Below are positions 19,242-28,807 of a stretch of DNA of 64,000 bases, piece by piece. The stretch is from assembly GCA_963674665.2 (NCBI GenBank), contig CAXXPL010000005.1:372001-436000 (forward strand), given 5' to 3'. This DNA is from G963674665 sp963674665 (lineage in GTDB: Bacteria > Desulfobacterota > Desulfovibrionia > Desulfovibrionales > Desulfovibrionaceae). The translations under genes were made by a program, and so were the position numbers. Within the stretch, counting starts at the first letter, position 1. Each line of letters opens with the position of its first letter. The notes beneath the pieces were generated by a model, which was given only the letters and a program-made list of their open reading frames with translations, was not told where the DNA came from and searched no databases.

Positions 19242-20513
19242 ATGAAGATAACCAACACCGGCGGTATCCCTGATTCATGCATGATCAACATGTTCGTGGC
19301 CAGGCAGCCCATCTATGACAGCAATCTCAAGATTTGGGGGTATGAGCTGTTCTTCCGCAACAGCTCCCAGGAAGAGGCGGTGGAACTCGAAGATCCGGAC
19401 CTTGCGACCGCCTCGGTCATCATTGACGGCTTTCCCCTGGCCCTGGCCGGGCTTAAGAACAACCGCCGTCTGGCCATCAACTTCACCCGCAAGATGCTCC
19501 TGGATGGGCTTTACGACTCCCTGCCTCCGGAGCGTTGCGTTGCCGACATCCCGTCGCAGTTCAACGATCCGAGCTACCTGAACGCCTGCCGCAAGCTCAA
19601 GGATGACGGATATCTCGTGGCTGTCCAGGTGCCGGCCAAGGGCGAGCTTCTGCGGATGGCGGACATCATCAGGTTCGATGTCCAGAGGTACAAGAACGTG
19701 GACTTCAACAAGGCCGCAAAGCAGCTCAAATCGCTTAAGGCGCGGCTGCTGGCCCAGCGCATCGAGACCAAAACGACCTTCATGCGGTTGAGGGAGCTGG
19801 GTTTCGACCTCTTTCAGGGGTATCTGTTCAGCAAGCCCGTGATCTTCCCCGGGCAAAAGCCCAACATGACGGGCATGGCCAAGATCAGGATCCTCGGGGA
19901 ACTGGCGGATGATGATTTCGATGTCCAGAAGCTGGCGCAGATGATCTCTTCCGACGTGGGGCTGAGCTACCGTCTACTGCGTTTCATCAACTCCCCCTAT
20001 TTCGGACTTAAGCAGGAAATCGCCTCCATCTCCCACGCCATTTCCCTGCTGGGGCAGCAGCGCCTGCGCCATTGGGTCATGGCCGCGGTGTTGTCCGACG
20101 TCTGTTCGGACCAGAGAACCCAGGAGATCTATTTCATCTCCCTCAAAAGGGCGCGGCTGATGGAGCTGCTGGCGGAGAGATCCTCGAAGCTCAAGGGCAA
20201 CGAGGACAGCCTGTTCATGCTCGGCCTGTTCTCCATGCTCGACGCCCTGCTCTGCAACGACATGGCCACCATCATCCAGCAGATGGGACTCAGGGAGGAG
20301 ATAGCCCAGGCTCTTTGCGGAGCGGACAATGCCATGGGGCATCTGCTGCGCCTCATCGAGGACATGGAGGAGGGCAACTGGGATACCCTCATGCCGGAGC
20401 TCGCCAAGTACGGCATGAACATGGCGGATGTGGCCATTTCCCACAACATGGCCATCCTCTGGGCCTCGGAGATGTCCTCCAACATGGAGTGCGGCCACGA
20501 GGACGTGGCCTGA
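19242..20513 (+). CDS. EAL-HDOD domain signalling protein
   Basis: 423 residues: an N-terminal YuxH-type EAL-like domain (FVARQPIYDSNLKIWGYELFFR, then GFDLFQGYLFSKP near residue 190) and a C-terminal HDOD domain (about 210-400, ISSDVGLSYRLLRFINSPYFG). The EAL signature itself is not preserved, so cyclic-di-GMP hydrolysis is unlikely; such proteins usually act as signal or regulator hubs. It lies 101 bp after the ATPase gene, which may itself bind c-di-GMP through an MshEN-like domain. An alternative start ATG at 19281 or 19290 would place FVARQPIYD right at the N-terminus, as in most family members. Confidence 0.9.
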   Translation: MKITNTGGIPDSCMINMFVARQPIYDSNLKIWGYELFFRNSSQEEAVELEDPDLATASVIIDGFPLALAGLKNNRRLAINFTRKMLLDGLYDSLPPERCVADIPSQFNDPSYLNACRKLKDDGYLVAVQVPAKGELLRMADIIRFDVQRYKNVDFNKAAKQLKSLKARLLAQRIETKTTFMRLRELGFDLFQGYLFSKPVIFPGQKPNMTGMAKIRILGELADDDFDVQKLAQMISSDVGLSYRLLRFINSPYFGLKQEIASISHAISLLGQQRLRHWVMAAVLSDVCSDQRTQEIYFISLKRARLMELLAERSSKLKGNEDSLFMLGLFSMLDALLCNDMATIIQQMGLREEIAQALCGADNAMGHLLRLIEDMEEGNWDTLMPELAKYGMNMADVAISHNMAILWASEMSSNMECGHEDVA

Positions 20514-20658
20514 TCAGGGGTGGGATAAAGACAGGTTGTAATGCTTTTTTTATCATACCTTTCGATTTCTCAGGCTATAAAGAATTCTCCAGAATGTCTT
20601 GCCATTTTAAGGAATTATGTAATTCTTTCAATAGAAGTATTGTTCTAAAAACGGCTAA

Positions 20659-21162
20659 GTGAGCAAGGAGCTCTCCTGCGGCTCCTCCACGCTCTACGAA
20701 TACGCCTACGACTCCCTGGGCCGCCTCACAGAGGTCACGGCCAATGGCTAGATCAAGGAGGAGTACGCATACGGCGCCAATGGCGCGCGCTCCCTGGAGA
20801 CAAACGCCTGGCGCGGGATTACTGACCGCTCCTACTCCTATGCCTCGGACCACCGCCTGCTCCAGGCCGGGGATACCAATACCAATCAGAGCGCATACGG
20901 CGTAACGGCGCGCTCAGGCTGTTTTCGCAGCACTGCCACGCCTTTGGCGTGGCGATTTGCATAACTCAGAGCACGAAAATTTCATTTTCTGCTCTGAGTA
21001 AGACGAATACGACGCCGATGGCTTCCTGACCAGCAAGACCGTTGACGGCGAGACCACCACCTATACCTACGCCTCCACGGGCGAGTTGCTTGCCGTTGGC
21101 CTTCCGGACGGCACCACCATTGCCTATGAAAACGACGCCCTTGGCCGACGCGTTGCCAAGTA
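20659..21162 (+). pseudogene. RHS cassette 1: core fragment with nonsense codon
   Basis: YD-repeat core text (SSTLYEYAYDSLGRLTEVTANG...) with TAG at 20749-20751 where siblings read GAG, and an inserted palindromic element at 20882-21001. The first 24 bases (VSKELSCG) belong to a different, more upstream part of the core as seen at 28075, so the piece is itself a recombinant joint. The upstream 145 bp (20514-20658) is AT-rich non-core DNA, perhaps the tail of an older cassette. Confidence 0.85.
20882..21001 (-). mobile_element. MITE-like palindromic element, copy 1 (inverted orientation)
   Basis: 120 bp with ends CCAATCAGAGCGC / GCTCTGAGTAA (imperfect inverted repeats), preceded by TA. It interrupts the RHS core between the codons for GDT and YEYDADG. 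The same site is used by the copy at 31860-31979. Confidence 0.75.
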
Positions 21163-21284
21163 CAACTGAGATCCAAAATGTATAACATTTTGATGATCGA
21201 AGGGGTAAGAACGGCCACGCCAAAGGCGGGGCACAGCGGCGCAGCCGCCGGAGCGCGCCTTTCAATTTTATGCGCTCCGCGTTA
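21163..21284 (+). mobile_element. MITE-like palindromic element, copy 2
   Basis: 122 bp flanked by TA on both sides; removing the element and one TA restores the RHS reading frame AKY-(V/T)NG. Contains inner palindromes CGCCAAAGGCG and GCGGCGCAGCCGCC. It introduces TGA right after AKYN and supplies an ATG (ATGCGCTCCGCG) near its right end. Confidence 0.85.
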
Positions 21285-21348
21285 TACACAAATGGCGTGG
21301 TAACAGAAAAGTACCTATGGCAGGGGCGTACGCAGCTCCTGGCCCTGT

Positions 21349-21448
21349 TTAGAGCATCTCAAGCTTGAAAAGCTCTAGATGCTCTTATGCATTTGCTGGA
21401 ATAATGAGACATTATTCCAGCAGTGAGCCTTGCTTCAAGGCGAAAATG
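21349..21448. repeat. Triple-hairpin insertion in RHS cassette 1
   Basis: About 100 bp absent from all sister copies. It has three successive perfect hairpins: AGAGCATCT/AGATGCTCT (21351-21385), TGCTGGAATAATG/CATTATTCCAGCA (21394-21422) and GCCTTG/CAAGGC (21426-21440). It breaks the reading frame of the RHS core between the QLLAL and NADGSLKS codons. Boundaries are approximate. Confidence 0.7.
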
Positions 21449-22268
21449 CGACAACGCCGACGGCTCTTTGAAATCCCGCTTCGAATACGCGGACAGCCGC
21501 CTCCCCGTCTCCGGAACCATTGACGGTACGCGCTACTACTTTGCCTACGACCAGGTCGGCTCCCTGCGTGCCGTGGCCGATGCCAGCGGCACCGTGGTCA
21601 AAACTGTGACCTATGACTCTTTCGGCAATGTGCTGGAGGATACCAACGAAGCGTTTGAGGTACCTTTCGGCTTTGCCGGTGGCCTGTATGACGCTGACAC
21701 TGGATTGGTAAGGTTTGGTTTCAGGGATTATGATGCTGAGGTGGGCAGGTGGACAGCCAAGGATCCTTTAGGATTTGGTGGGGGCGATAGTGATCTGTAT
21801 GGGTATTGTGAAGGGGATCCGATTAATTGGATGGATCCTGAAGGGCTCTTTATTGCGCCCTTGGGATTAACTACGGATCTCGGACATCCTGCCCCACCTA
21901 GCTATTTTGATTCAGATTGCTTTATCAAATGCCTATTTGAAGACAAATTGTTTAAACGCGCCTTTGCATTGTCACCTTTAGGATTACTCAATTTAAAATC
22001 AATGGAAGAAATTATTAAAGCATTATCACGTTCAGGGAAAAAGGGTTCAATTTGGACAAGTATCGATAAAAATTGGCCTAATTTTCCGGGTGCTAATCCA
22101 GGAGGTGGATGGAAAAGGGAAGCGGGCAAGATAAAACGGGGAAAACCTGTCGGCCGATTAGGCGCTGCTTCAACTGTGGCCAGTTTTATTGGCACTGCTT
22201 ATATGATAGTACGCATAATACATTGTTATGCGCGTTGCGTAAAAACTCCATGCCCAAACGAGTCGTAG
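21423..22268 (+). CDS. RHS cassette 1: C-terminal core and toxin tip (twin CX3C type)
   Basis: Open from a GTG inside the hairpin insertion. Residues about 10-140 are the RHS-associated core (YYFAYDQVGSLRAVADASG, VPFGFAGGLYDADTGLVRFGFRDYD, WTAKDPLGFGGG). The AT-rich tip after DPEGL is a private domain of about 138 residues with CFIKC near its start and CYARC near its end, and a glycine-rich hydrophobic stretch before the second motif. No known toxin family recognised. Followed 1 bp later by its candidate immunity gene. Without the upstream RHS shell it is probably an orphan cassette that is silent or used for recombination. Confidence 0.8.
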   Translation: MSLASRRKCDNADGSLKSRFEYADSRLPVSGTIDGTRYYFAYDQVGSLRAVADASGTVVKTVTYDSFGNVLEDTNEAFEVPFGFAGGLYDADTGLVRFGFRDYDAEVGRWTAKDPLGFGGGDSDLYGYCEGDPINWMDPEGLFIAPLGLTTDLGHPAPPSYFDSDCFIKCLFEDKLFKRAFALSPLGLLNLKSMEEIIKALSRSGKKGSIWTSIDKNWPNFPGANPGGGWKREAGKIKRGKPVGRLGAASTVASFIGTAYMIVRIIHCYARCVKTPCPNES

Positions 22269-22269
22269 T

Positions 22270-22812
22270 ATGTTCTCTGACTATGTGATTACTGCTGTCA
22301 TATTAATTGCTTTTTTCATTTGCATGGAGAAAATAAATAGGCCAAGCACAATATTGTATAAAGTGGCTGGTGACATTATTGTGTCAAAACTATCGAGAAG
22401 ACCAGAACTTCCAATAATGGAAGTCCTCGCTACCTGTGCCTTGCCAAACCATCTCTACCAAGAGGCAAGCTTTCTTCTTCTTCAACTGGGGGCTATTTTG
22501 GGGCAGTCTTCTAATAAATTCAGACCTGATGACAAATTTGAAGAGCTACTGGCGGTATACAGGACAGATTTCACGGAATATTATCAACAAATATGGGATA
22601 AACAGGGATACCAAGATTCTCTTGAAGTTTTTTGGGATGATGTTGATAATTTTTTGATGAAATATACTTGCGTAAAGAGATTGAGAAAGGCGTATGAAGC
22701 TATTAATTTTCAGCCCAAAGATGAAACAGAAAGAATCGATCATTATTTTAACATGACTTTATGTGAACTATTGAATTTCTATGCTCCATTAGTAATTATG
22801 CCATCTAAATAA
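22270..22812 (+). CDS. Candidate immunity protein for RHS cassette 1
   Basis: 180 residues, low GC, starting one base after the toxin stop. One N-terminal transmembrane helix (VITAVILIAFFICM) and a helical, acidic cytoplasmic-type body (KFEELLAVYRTDF, FWDDVDNFLMKY). No family recognised. Position directly behind an RHS tip is the standard place for a cognate immunity gene; the membrane anchor suggests protection at the envelope. It is intact although the toxin gene's core is damaged. Confidence 0.7.
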   Translation: MFSDYVITAVILIAFFICMEKINRPSTILYKVAGDIIVSKLSRRPELPIMEVLATCALPNHLYQEASFLLLQLGAILGQSSNKFRPDDKFEELLAVYRTDFTEYYQQIWDKQGYQDSLEVFWDDVDNFLMKYTCVKRLRKAYEAINFQPKDETERIDHYFNMTLCELLNFYAPLVIMPSK

Positions 22813-22944
22813 GCTTAAACATTTTTAAAATGTATAATATCTGCAATAGTTCCTGCTTAACTGACATGATTGCAAAATTATGACGTTTTATATGTTATAA
22901 TATAACGCTTTCGCAGCAGTCCTGGCAGCGAGACCCGATAAAAT

Positions 22945-23390
22945 ACTGTCAACGGCACCGAGTTCGACACCTGGGAAGTGGAGCGCGACAACGCGGGCCG
23001 CATAACCAGCAAGACCGAGACCCTGAACGGCTCCTCCACGCTCTACGAATACGCCTACGACTCCCTGGGCCGCCTCACAGAGGTCACGGCCAATGGCGAG
23101 ATCAAGGAGGAGTATGCAAACGGCGCCAATGGCGCGCGCTCCCAGGAGACAAACGCCTGGCGCGGTATTGAGGAGCGCTCTTACTCCTATGGCGCGGACC
23201 ACCACCTGCTCCAGGCCGGGGACATTACGTTTGAGTATAACGCCGACGGCTTCCTGACCAGCAAGACCGTTGACGGCGAGACCACCACCTACACCTACGC
23301 CTCCACAGGCGAGCTGCTCGCCGTGGGCCTCCCGGACGGCAGCACCATTGCCTACAAGAACGACGCCCTTGGCCGACGCGTTGCCAAGTA
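22945..23390 (+). pseudogene. RHS cassette 2: core fragment
   Basis: Core text WEVERDNAGRITSKTETLNG ... TIAYKNDALGRRVAKY. Homology to sister cores begins near 22945 after AT-rich DNA. Open reading frame until the element that follows inserts a stop. Confidence 0.85.
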
Positions 23391-23512
23391 CAACTGAGAT
23401 CCAAAATGTGTAACATTTTTATGATCGAAGGGGTAAGAACAGCCACGCCAAAGGCGGGGCACAGCGGCGCAGCCGCCGGAGCGCGCCTTTCAATTTTATG
23501 CGCTCCGCGTTA
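23391..23512 (+). mobile_element. MITE-like palindromic element, copy 3
   Basis: 122 bp, TA on both sides, same RHS site and orientation as copy 2. Gives TGA after AKYN and ATG at 23498. Confidence 0.85.
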
Positions 23513-24430
23513 TACGAAAATGGCGTGCTAACAGAGAAATACCTATGGCAGGGGCGCACGCAACTCCTGGCCATTTACAACGCCGACGGCTCTTTGAAAT
23601 CCCGCTTCCTGTATGCCGACGCCCGCATGCCCGTGGCAATGGAAGCCGACGGCCAGACCTATTACCTGGCCTGCGACCAGGTCGGCTCCCTGCGCGCCGT
23701 TGCCAATGCCAGCGGCACAGTGGTCAAGACCGTGACCTACGACTCCTTCGGCAATGTGCTGGAAGACAGCAATGAAACACTTGCGGTGCCCTTCGGCTTT
23801 GCCGGTGGACTGTATGACGCTGATACAGGGCTGGTGCGCTTTGGGTACCGTGATTATCAGGCGGAGGTGGGAAGGTGGACCTCCTAAGAACGAATCGGGT
23901 TTGGTGGTGGAAATAATGATCTATACAATTATTGCGGATACGACACCATACAACGTAATGATCCTACAGGAATAATAGCCGTTGCAGATGATGTTATTAT
24001 TATCTATGGAACGATACTTCTATTAGGTGGTGCGACACACTATTTATTAGAAATAATAAGTAATAATTCTGGATCTGCTTCTTCTGATAAGCCCAGCGAA
24101 GATTGTAGCAAGCGTCCATGTGGGCCGGATACAAGACCAGAAGCCTACGCAAAGGCTTTGGCTTGGGCTTTAATGGGAGATGGTTCTGGAGAGATTGAAC
24201 CCTGGACAGATTATACTGGAAGGAAAGACCAAGAACATAATTAAAATTATTGGCATGTTAAGGACTTAGGTGATTTTGGAGCAAAAGATACAAACTCCAA
24301 AGCTCGGTGGCAGAATCACCCAGACGGACATCCTCTGCTTCCGGATGAAGAACATCATCTTTGTCCGCATTTTCACGCGGTTAGTCCGAATGGCGAGAAA
24401 AGAATTTTTAAATATATGCCAGGAACATAG
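23498..24430 (+). pseudogene. RHS cassette 2: C-terminal core and toxin tip with two in-frame stops
   Basis: From the ATG in the element: MRSALYENGVLTEKYLWQGR, then core to RWTS, where TAA (23885-23887) interrupts. The same frame resumes as ERIGFGGGNNDLYNYCG and an AT-rich tip. The tip has a hydrophobic segment (VIIIYGTILLLGGA), then a second TAA (24242-24244), then a His-rich end (WQNHPDGHPLL, EEHHLCPHFHAV) up to TAG at 24430. The His cluster hints at a metal-dependent enzyme, for instance a nuclease, but I cannot assign a family. With two stops it should be inactive. Confidence 0.75.
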
Positions 24431-24513
24431 TATTGAGATACGCAATAACAGTATTTTTTTGTTGCTTTCGGTGTGATGTAAGATAATGCTATAGCCAGTA
24501 GTACTGGAGAGCC

Positions 24514-25092
24514 ATGCAGGGAATCTATTTTTATAACGACATCGACTATGTTTCTCAGTTTATTCAAACTAGGAAGGATATTAGTGAGCTAGCATGTTTT
24601 ATCCTTTCTTATCGAGCTCTTAATGGTGAGGTAGGATTTAATGTGGATGGTCTCTCGTTGCAGCTTTTGGGAAATATTTTACAAAAGGCTGTTGGGTGGT
24701 ATCCATACGAGAACAGGTTGCGTAGTTTTTCCGAAAATCATGACCAAAACCCGGAGGCTTTCATAGCATCATTATATAGACATACTGCGCTTCCTGCTGC
24801 GACAACACGTATAACTTACCATAACCCTTGCGAGGAATTTTTTGATACAACATCCTGGATGTATCATGAAATTTCGCTGCTGCCCTCTTTTGACAGAGAA
24901 TTGGTTTACTCACGAATACCAAAACTGCTTCCCGCATGTGAATACATTGTAATTTGGAAAATAGGGAACATGGAACCACTTGTTTTTACTAATAAATGCG
25001 ATGTTTTTCTTGAATGGATAGAGATGGAGTGTGTCAAAAACAGTCTACAACTTACACAAGTGTATTCCGAGTTTCAACTTCCTCAATGGTGA
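24514..25092 (+). CDS. Candidate RHS immunity protein 2a
   Basis: 192 residues, low GC, 83 bp after the broken tip of cassette 2. Soluble, aromatic-rich; no signal or membrane segment. Clearly paralogous to the next gene: shared features include FYxDxDxxS near the start, GFxVDG/S, AxxWxPxxNRLxSFSE, TTTxITYHxP, WxIxxMEPLVFT and a terminal QLPxW. Not recognised as a known family. Start ATG has AGGAGA-like sequence (CTGGAGAGCC) upstream. Confidence 0.7.
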   Translation: MQGIYFYNDIDYVSQFIQTRKDISELACFILSYRALNGEVGFNVDGLSLQLLGNILQKAVGWYPYENRLRSFSENHDQNPEAFIASLYRHTALPAATTRITYHNPCEEFFDTTSWMYHEISLLPSFDRELVYSRIPKLLPACEYIVIWKIGNMEPLVFTNKCDVFLEWIEMECVKNSLQLTQVYSEFQLPQW

Positions 25093-25192
25093 TATTGGCG
25101 ATAAGTAGCATTTCACAATTTAATTTGAATAGCAAATTAGTAAAAACTTGAAATCCAGTAACCACAGTACTTACCTTAACGATGCGGTTGTT

Positions 25193-25783
25193 ATGAATAA
25201 ATCAGTTTTCAGCCAGCAGTTGTTTTTCTACTTTGATGTAGATGTTATATCTAATATTGCAGAAATTAATCAGAATAATGAGTTATCTTGTTTGAGATTT
25301 GTGTATAGATCAAAGAGTGGAAATGTTGGTTTCGAAGTTGATAGTATCGCAGGAAGGCTATGGATGAATTTTATACAAAATGCTATGGCGTGGTGCCCTG
25401 CGAAAAATAGGCTTTGTTCTTTCTCTGAATTCCCAAATCAAAATCCATATCTTTTTCTCATGTCTCTTTTAGTTTTAGCTGATTATCCAACCACAACTAC
25501 TTTTATTACTTATCACTATCCCATTCAAAACATCGGTAATATGAACTTGTTACATTCTGAATTATCTAAAATTTCTATTCAAAAACGAGAGGAAATTTAT
25601 TCTTGTTTACCTAACTTATTGTCGCTATTCGAGCACATAATAATTTGGAATATTACAGATATGGAACCTTTAGTTTTTACAAAAAACAGTGAGTCATTTG
25701 TTAACTGGGTAAAATACTTATGCATTTGCAACAGCATACAGTTTGTTGAAGCAGAAGCATTATCTCAATTACCCATATGGTAA
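25193..25783 (+). CDS. Candidate RHS immunity protein 2b, paralogue of 2a
   Basis: 196 residues from ATG 25193 (a TTG at 25148 would add 15 residues). Aligns along its length with the preceding gene (FYFDVDVISN, AMAWCPAKNRLCSFSE, TTTFITYHYP, WNITDMEPLVFTK, final LSQLPIW). A tandem duplication or a second allele acquired at the same place. Low GC. Both copies stay open while the toxin they follow has two stops. Confidence 0.7.
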   Translation: MNKSVFSQQLFFYFDVDVISNIAEINQNNELSCLRFVYRSKSGNVGFEVDSIAGRLWMNFIQNAMAWCPAKNRLCSFSEFPNQNPYLFLMSLLVLADYPTTTTFITYHYPIQNIGNMNLLHSELSKISIQKREEIYSCLPNLLSLFEHIIIWNITDMEPLVFTKNSESFVNWVKYLCICNSIQFVEAEALSQLPIW

Positions 25784-25918
25784 ATTGCAGCTACATAAAT
25801 ATTAACTTCAGTTATGTTTTAGCCTATACCCATACAATCGAGTTCTAATTTTTTCTAACTGTCGACAATAGCTCACGAACAATGGCCAGTTTCTTACGGT
25901 GGACGACGCACTGCACAC

Positions 25919-26458
25919 TTGTCCGTGAGCGATGTGGACAGCGGCGGCGCCCTGGCCCTGAGCCGCGCGTTCACGCAATTCGGGGAGCAGTCCGGCAGTT
26001 CAGTGACTGTCAATGGCAGCGAGCTCTTTGCCTGGGAAGTGGAGCGCGACAACGCGGGCCGCATAACCAGCAAGACCGAGACCCTTAACGGCTCCTCCAC
26101 ACTCTACGAGTATGCCTACGACTCCCTTGGCCGCCTCACAGAGGTCACGGCCAATGGCGAAATCAAGGAAGAGTACACCTACGGCGCCAATGGCGCGCGC
26201 TCCCTGGAGACAAACGCCTGGCGCGGCATCGAGGATCGCTCCTACTCCTATGGCGCGGACCACCGCCTGCTCCAGGCCGGGGATACTACCTACGAATACG
26301 ACGCCGATGGTTATCTGACCAGCAAGACAGTTGACGGGGAGACCACCACCTACACCTACGCCTCCACAGGCGAGCTGCTCGCCGTTGGCCTTCCGGACGG
26401 CAGCACCATTGCCTACAAGAACGACGCCCTTGGCCGACGCGTTGCCAAATACAACTGA
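25919..26458 (+). pseudogene. RHS cassette 3: core fragment
   Basis: SVSDVDSGGALALSRAFTQFG ... RRVAKYN; homology to sister cores begins near 25923. Ends in the stop brought by the MITE. Open but lacks the shell, so not a working RHS protein. Confidence 0.85.
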
Positions 26459-26573
26459 GATCCAAAATGTGTAACATTTTGATGATCGAAGGGGTAAGAA
26501 CGGCCACGCCAAAGGCGGGGCAAAGCGGCGTAGCCGCCGGAGCGCGTCTTTATCTTTTATGCGCTCCGCGTTA
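26452..26573 (+). mobile_element. MITE-like palindromic element, copy 4
   Basis: 122 bp, TA-flanked, same RHS site and orientation as copies 2 and 3; right end supplies ATG at 26559. Confidence 0.85.
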
Positions 26574-27341
26574 TATGTGGATGGGGTGGTAACAGAGAAA
26601 TATCTATGACAGGGGCGCACACAGCTCCTGGCCGTGTACGACGGCTCCGGTTCTTTGAAATCCCGCTTCCTGTATGCCGACGCCCGCATGCCCGTGGCAA
26701 TGGAAGCCGACGGCCAGACATACTACCTGGCCTACGACCAGGTCGGCTCCCTGCGTGCCGTGGCCGATGCCAGCGGCACCGTGGTCAAAACCGTGGCCTA
26801 TGACTCCTTCGGCAATGTGCTGGAAGACAGTAACGGGAGCCTTGCCGTGCCTTTCGGTTTTGCTGGTGGTCTGTATGATGCTGATACCGGCTTGGTGCGG
26901 TTTGGGTACCGTGACTATGACGCGGAGGTAGGGAGATGGACGGCCAAAGATCCTATAGGATTTGGTGGGGGTAGTCACGACATTTATCAATATTGCCTAT
27001 ATAACCCGATTACATTGGAAGACTTTTCTGGACTAAATGAAGAAGAATGCACTGGTGCTAAATGCATCGATAAATGTTTTGATGTGCAAAATTCCATTGA
27101 TGACTTTGGAGATTTAGTACAATCATGGTTTGATGAATATGCAAAGGATATGAGAAATCGGATTCCTCAAGATGTTCATAATGAACATACAAATGCTATG
27201 AATGTTGCAGCGTTTGGTTTAGAATCTCTTGGTAATATGTATAATGGATTATTTTGGACTTCATCAAGAACAACTCTGACTGTTTGCATAATCACCTGCA
27301 TTTTTTTAAATGCTCAAGGTGACTCTGGTACAACAAGGTAG
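26559..27341 (+). pseudogene. RHS cassette 3: C-terminal core and toxin tip (twin CX3C), early stop
   Basis: From the element ATG the frame reads MRSALYVDGVVTEKYL and then TGA (26607-26609), where all sisters have TGG (Trp). The rest is open and could restart at GTG 26634. Core VPFGFAGGLYDADTGLVRFGYRDYD precedes an AT-rich tip of about 110 residues with CIDKC near its start and CIITC near its end. The two motifs match the layout of the tips in cassettes 1 and 5. No toxin family recognised. Confidence 0.75.
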
Positions 27342-27348
27342 GTTTTAT

Positions 27349-27726
27349 ATGGTTGTCACAAAACGATTAATTGCCATTGTTATGACGTTAAATCTTATCT
27401 TTGTTCTTTTAGCCGTCTACTTTTGCTTTTTCTTTGAGATTACTGAGGATTTGTTCGTTGTTGCAATTGCATTAATACTTATTTCTATAGCATCATCACT
27501 TTGTATAGGAATACTGTTATTTAAGCAAAAATCAGTCAAAGTGCTTTCAAATGTGGCGTCATTAATGGCAATAATTATTTTCTGTCTTCTGTTTGTCATC
27601 ATAGGAACCATTCCACTTGATTCTATTGGCATTTCGCGCAAAACAACTGGTGTAGTTATTTTATTACTCCCTGTTTTATATTATATTTCTCTTAAATTTT
27701 TAAAATACCTTAGCCGTAATTCTTAA
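27349..27726 (+). CDS. Candidate immunity protein for RHS cassette 3, four-helix membrane protein
   Basis: 125 residues from ATG 27349 with AGGTAGG upstream (an overlapping in-frame ATG at 27310 is possible). Four hydrophobic helices (LIAIVMTLNLIFVLLAVYF, VVAIALILISIASSLCIGILL, VASLMAIIIFCLLFVII, GVVILLLPVLYYISL) and very low GC. Position right after the tip makes it the likely cognate immunity protein; an integral membrane protein suggests that the toxin attacks the inner membrane. Confidence 0.65.
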   Translation: MVVTKRLIAIVMTLNLIFVLLAVYFCFFFEITEDLFVVAIALILISIASSLCIGILLFKQKSVKVLSNVASLMAIIIFCLLFVIIGTIPLDSIGISRKTTGVVILLLPVLYYISLKFLKYLSRNS

Positions 27727-27749
27727 TTACACTTTAATACCTTAAATAC

Positions 27750-28684
27750 CGCCCTGGCCTGGCCCGGGGGCGAGACCCACACCTTTGTCTATGACACGGG
27801 CGGTCTGCTCACCACCTACACCGACCCCAGGGACAACGCCTACACCTATCTCTACAACGACTACGGACATGTCATCGACGCCGAGGACCCCGCAGGGGGG
27901 CATTGGCAGTACGATCAATATACCACTGACCAGGGTGTCACCACCACCGTGCTCTCCGCGGAGGGGCAGCTCACCACCTATGAGGACGGCAATGAAGGGG
28001 GCGCGCTCAAATCCACAATCACCGCCCCTGACGGCAGCGTCTCCGAGTACTACCGCAGCGAGGACGAGCTGTATGTGAGCAAGGAGCTCTCCTGCGGCAC
28101 CTCCCTGGACTTCTATTTTGACCTCGATCCCGAGTACAAGACCCCGTACCTGGCCACCGGCGTCACCTCCACGGAGAGCGGCCTGAGCCGCGTCATGGGG
28201 CAGCTGCGGGAATACCTGGATGACGACGAGGACGGCGCCTATGACAGGATCGTGGACACGCGCACGCTCAATGGCAGGACCTACACCCTGGAGGAGAATA
28301 TCGGCGCCGGCGTGATCACCGCCACCTCCCCGGAGGGGCGCGTCTCCACCGAGACCTTGACACCGAAACCCTGCTGACCCGGGAAAAGGGCATTACCGGG
28401 CTCTACCCAACCACCTATGCCTACGACTCCCGTGGCCGTATCACATCAGCGGCCAGAGGGGGCGACACGGACCAGCGCACCGTGAGCTTCACCTATGACG
28501 ATGACGGCAACCTGGCCACGGTCACCGACCCCCTGGAGCGCGTCACCAGCTTCACCTACGACGCCAATGGCCGCCGCACCGGCATCGTGCGCCCGGACAG
28601 CTCCACCATAGACTTTGGCTACGACAACAACGGCAACCTCACCAGCCTCACCGTGCCCAACGCCTCGGAGCACACTTTCGGCTA
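27750..28684 (+). pseudogene. RHS cassette 4: upstream core fragment with frameshift
   Basis: The deepest core segment in the window with cassette 6: TFVYDTGGLLTTYTDPRDN ... VSEYYRSEDELYVSKELSCG ... YLDDDEDGAYDRIVDTRTL. At about 28355, ACCTTGAC replaces ACCTATGAC of the sister copy at 34113, a one-base loss that shifts the frame and ends the ORF at 28377. The core goes on in the next frame to ASEHTFGY, where a MITE is inserted. Confidence 0.85.
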
Positions 28685-28807
28685 TTACTGAGAGCACAAA
28701 ATGTGAAGCATTTTGTAGCTCGAAGGCATAAGAACGGGACCGCCGAAGGTGGGACCCAGCGGCGCAGCCGCCGGAGCGCGATGCTAATTCTTTTGCGCTC
28801 CGAGTAA
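28685..28807 (+). mobile_element. MITE-like palindromic element, copy 5
   Basis: 123 bp with ends TTACTGAGAGCAC / GCGCTCCGAGTAA (imperfect inverted repeats) and TA on both sides. Inserted between the codons for HTFGY and TEVNRN; the sister core at 34441 is uninterrupted there. Confidence 0.88.

Noticed and set aside
24270..24476. 68-codon plus-strand ORF behind cassette 2
   Set aside because: It is out of frame with the toxin tip text, which reads coherently in the other frame to 24430.
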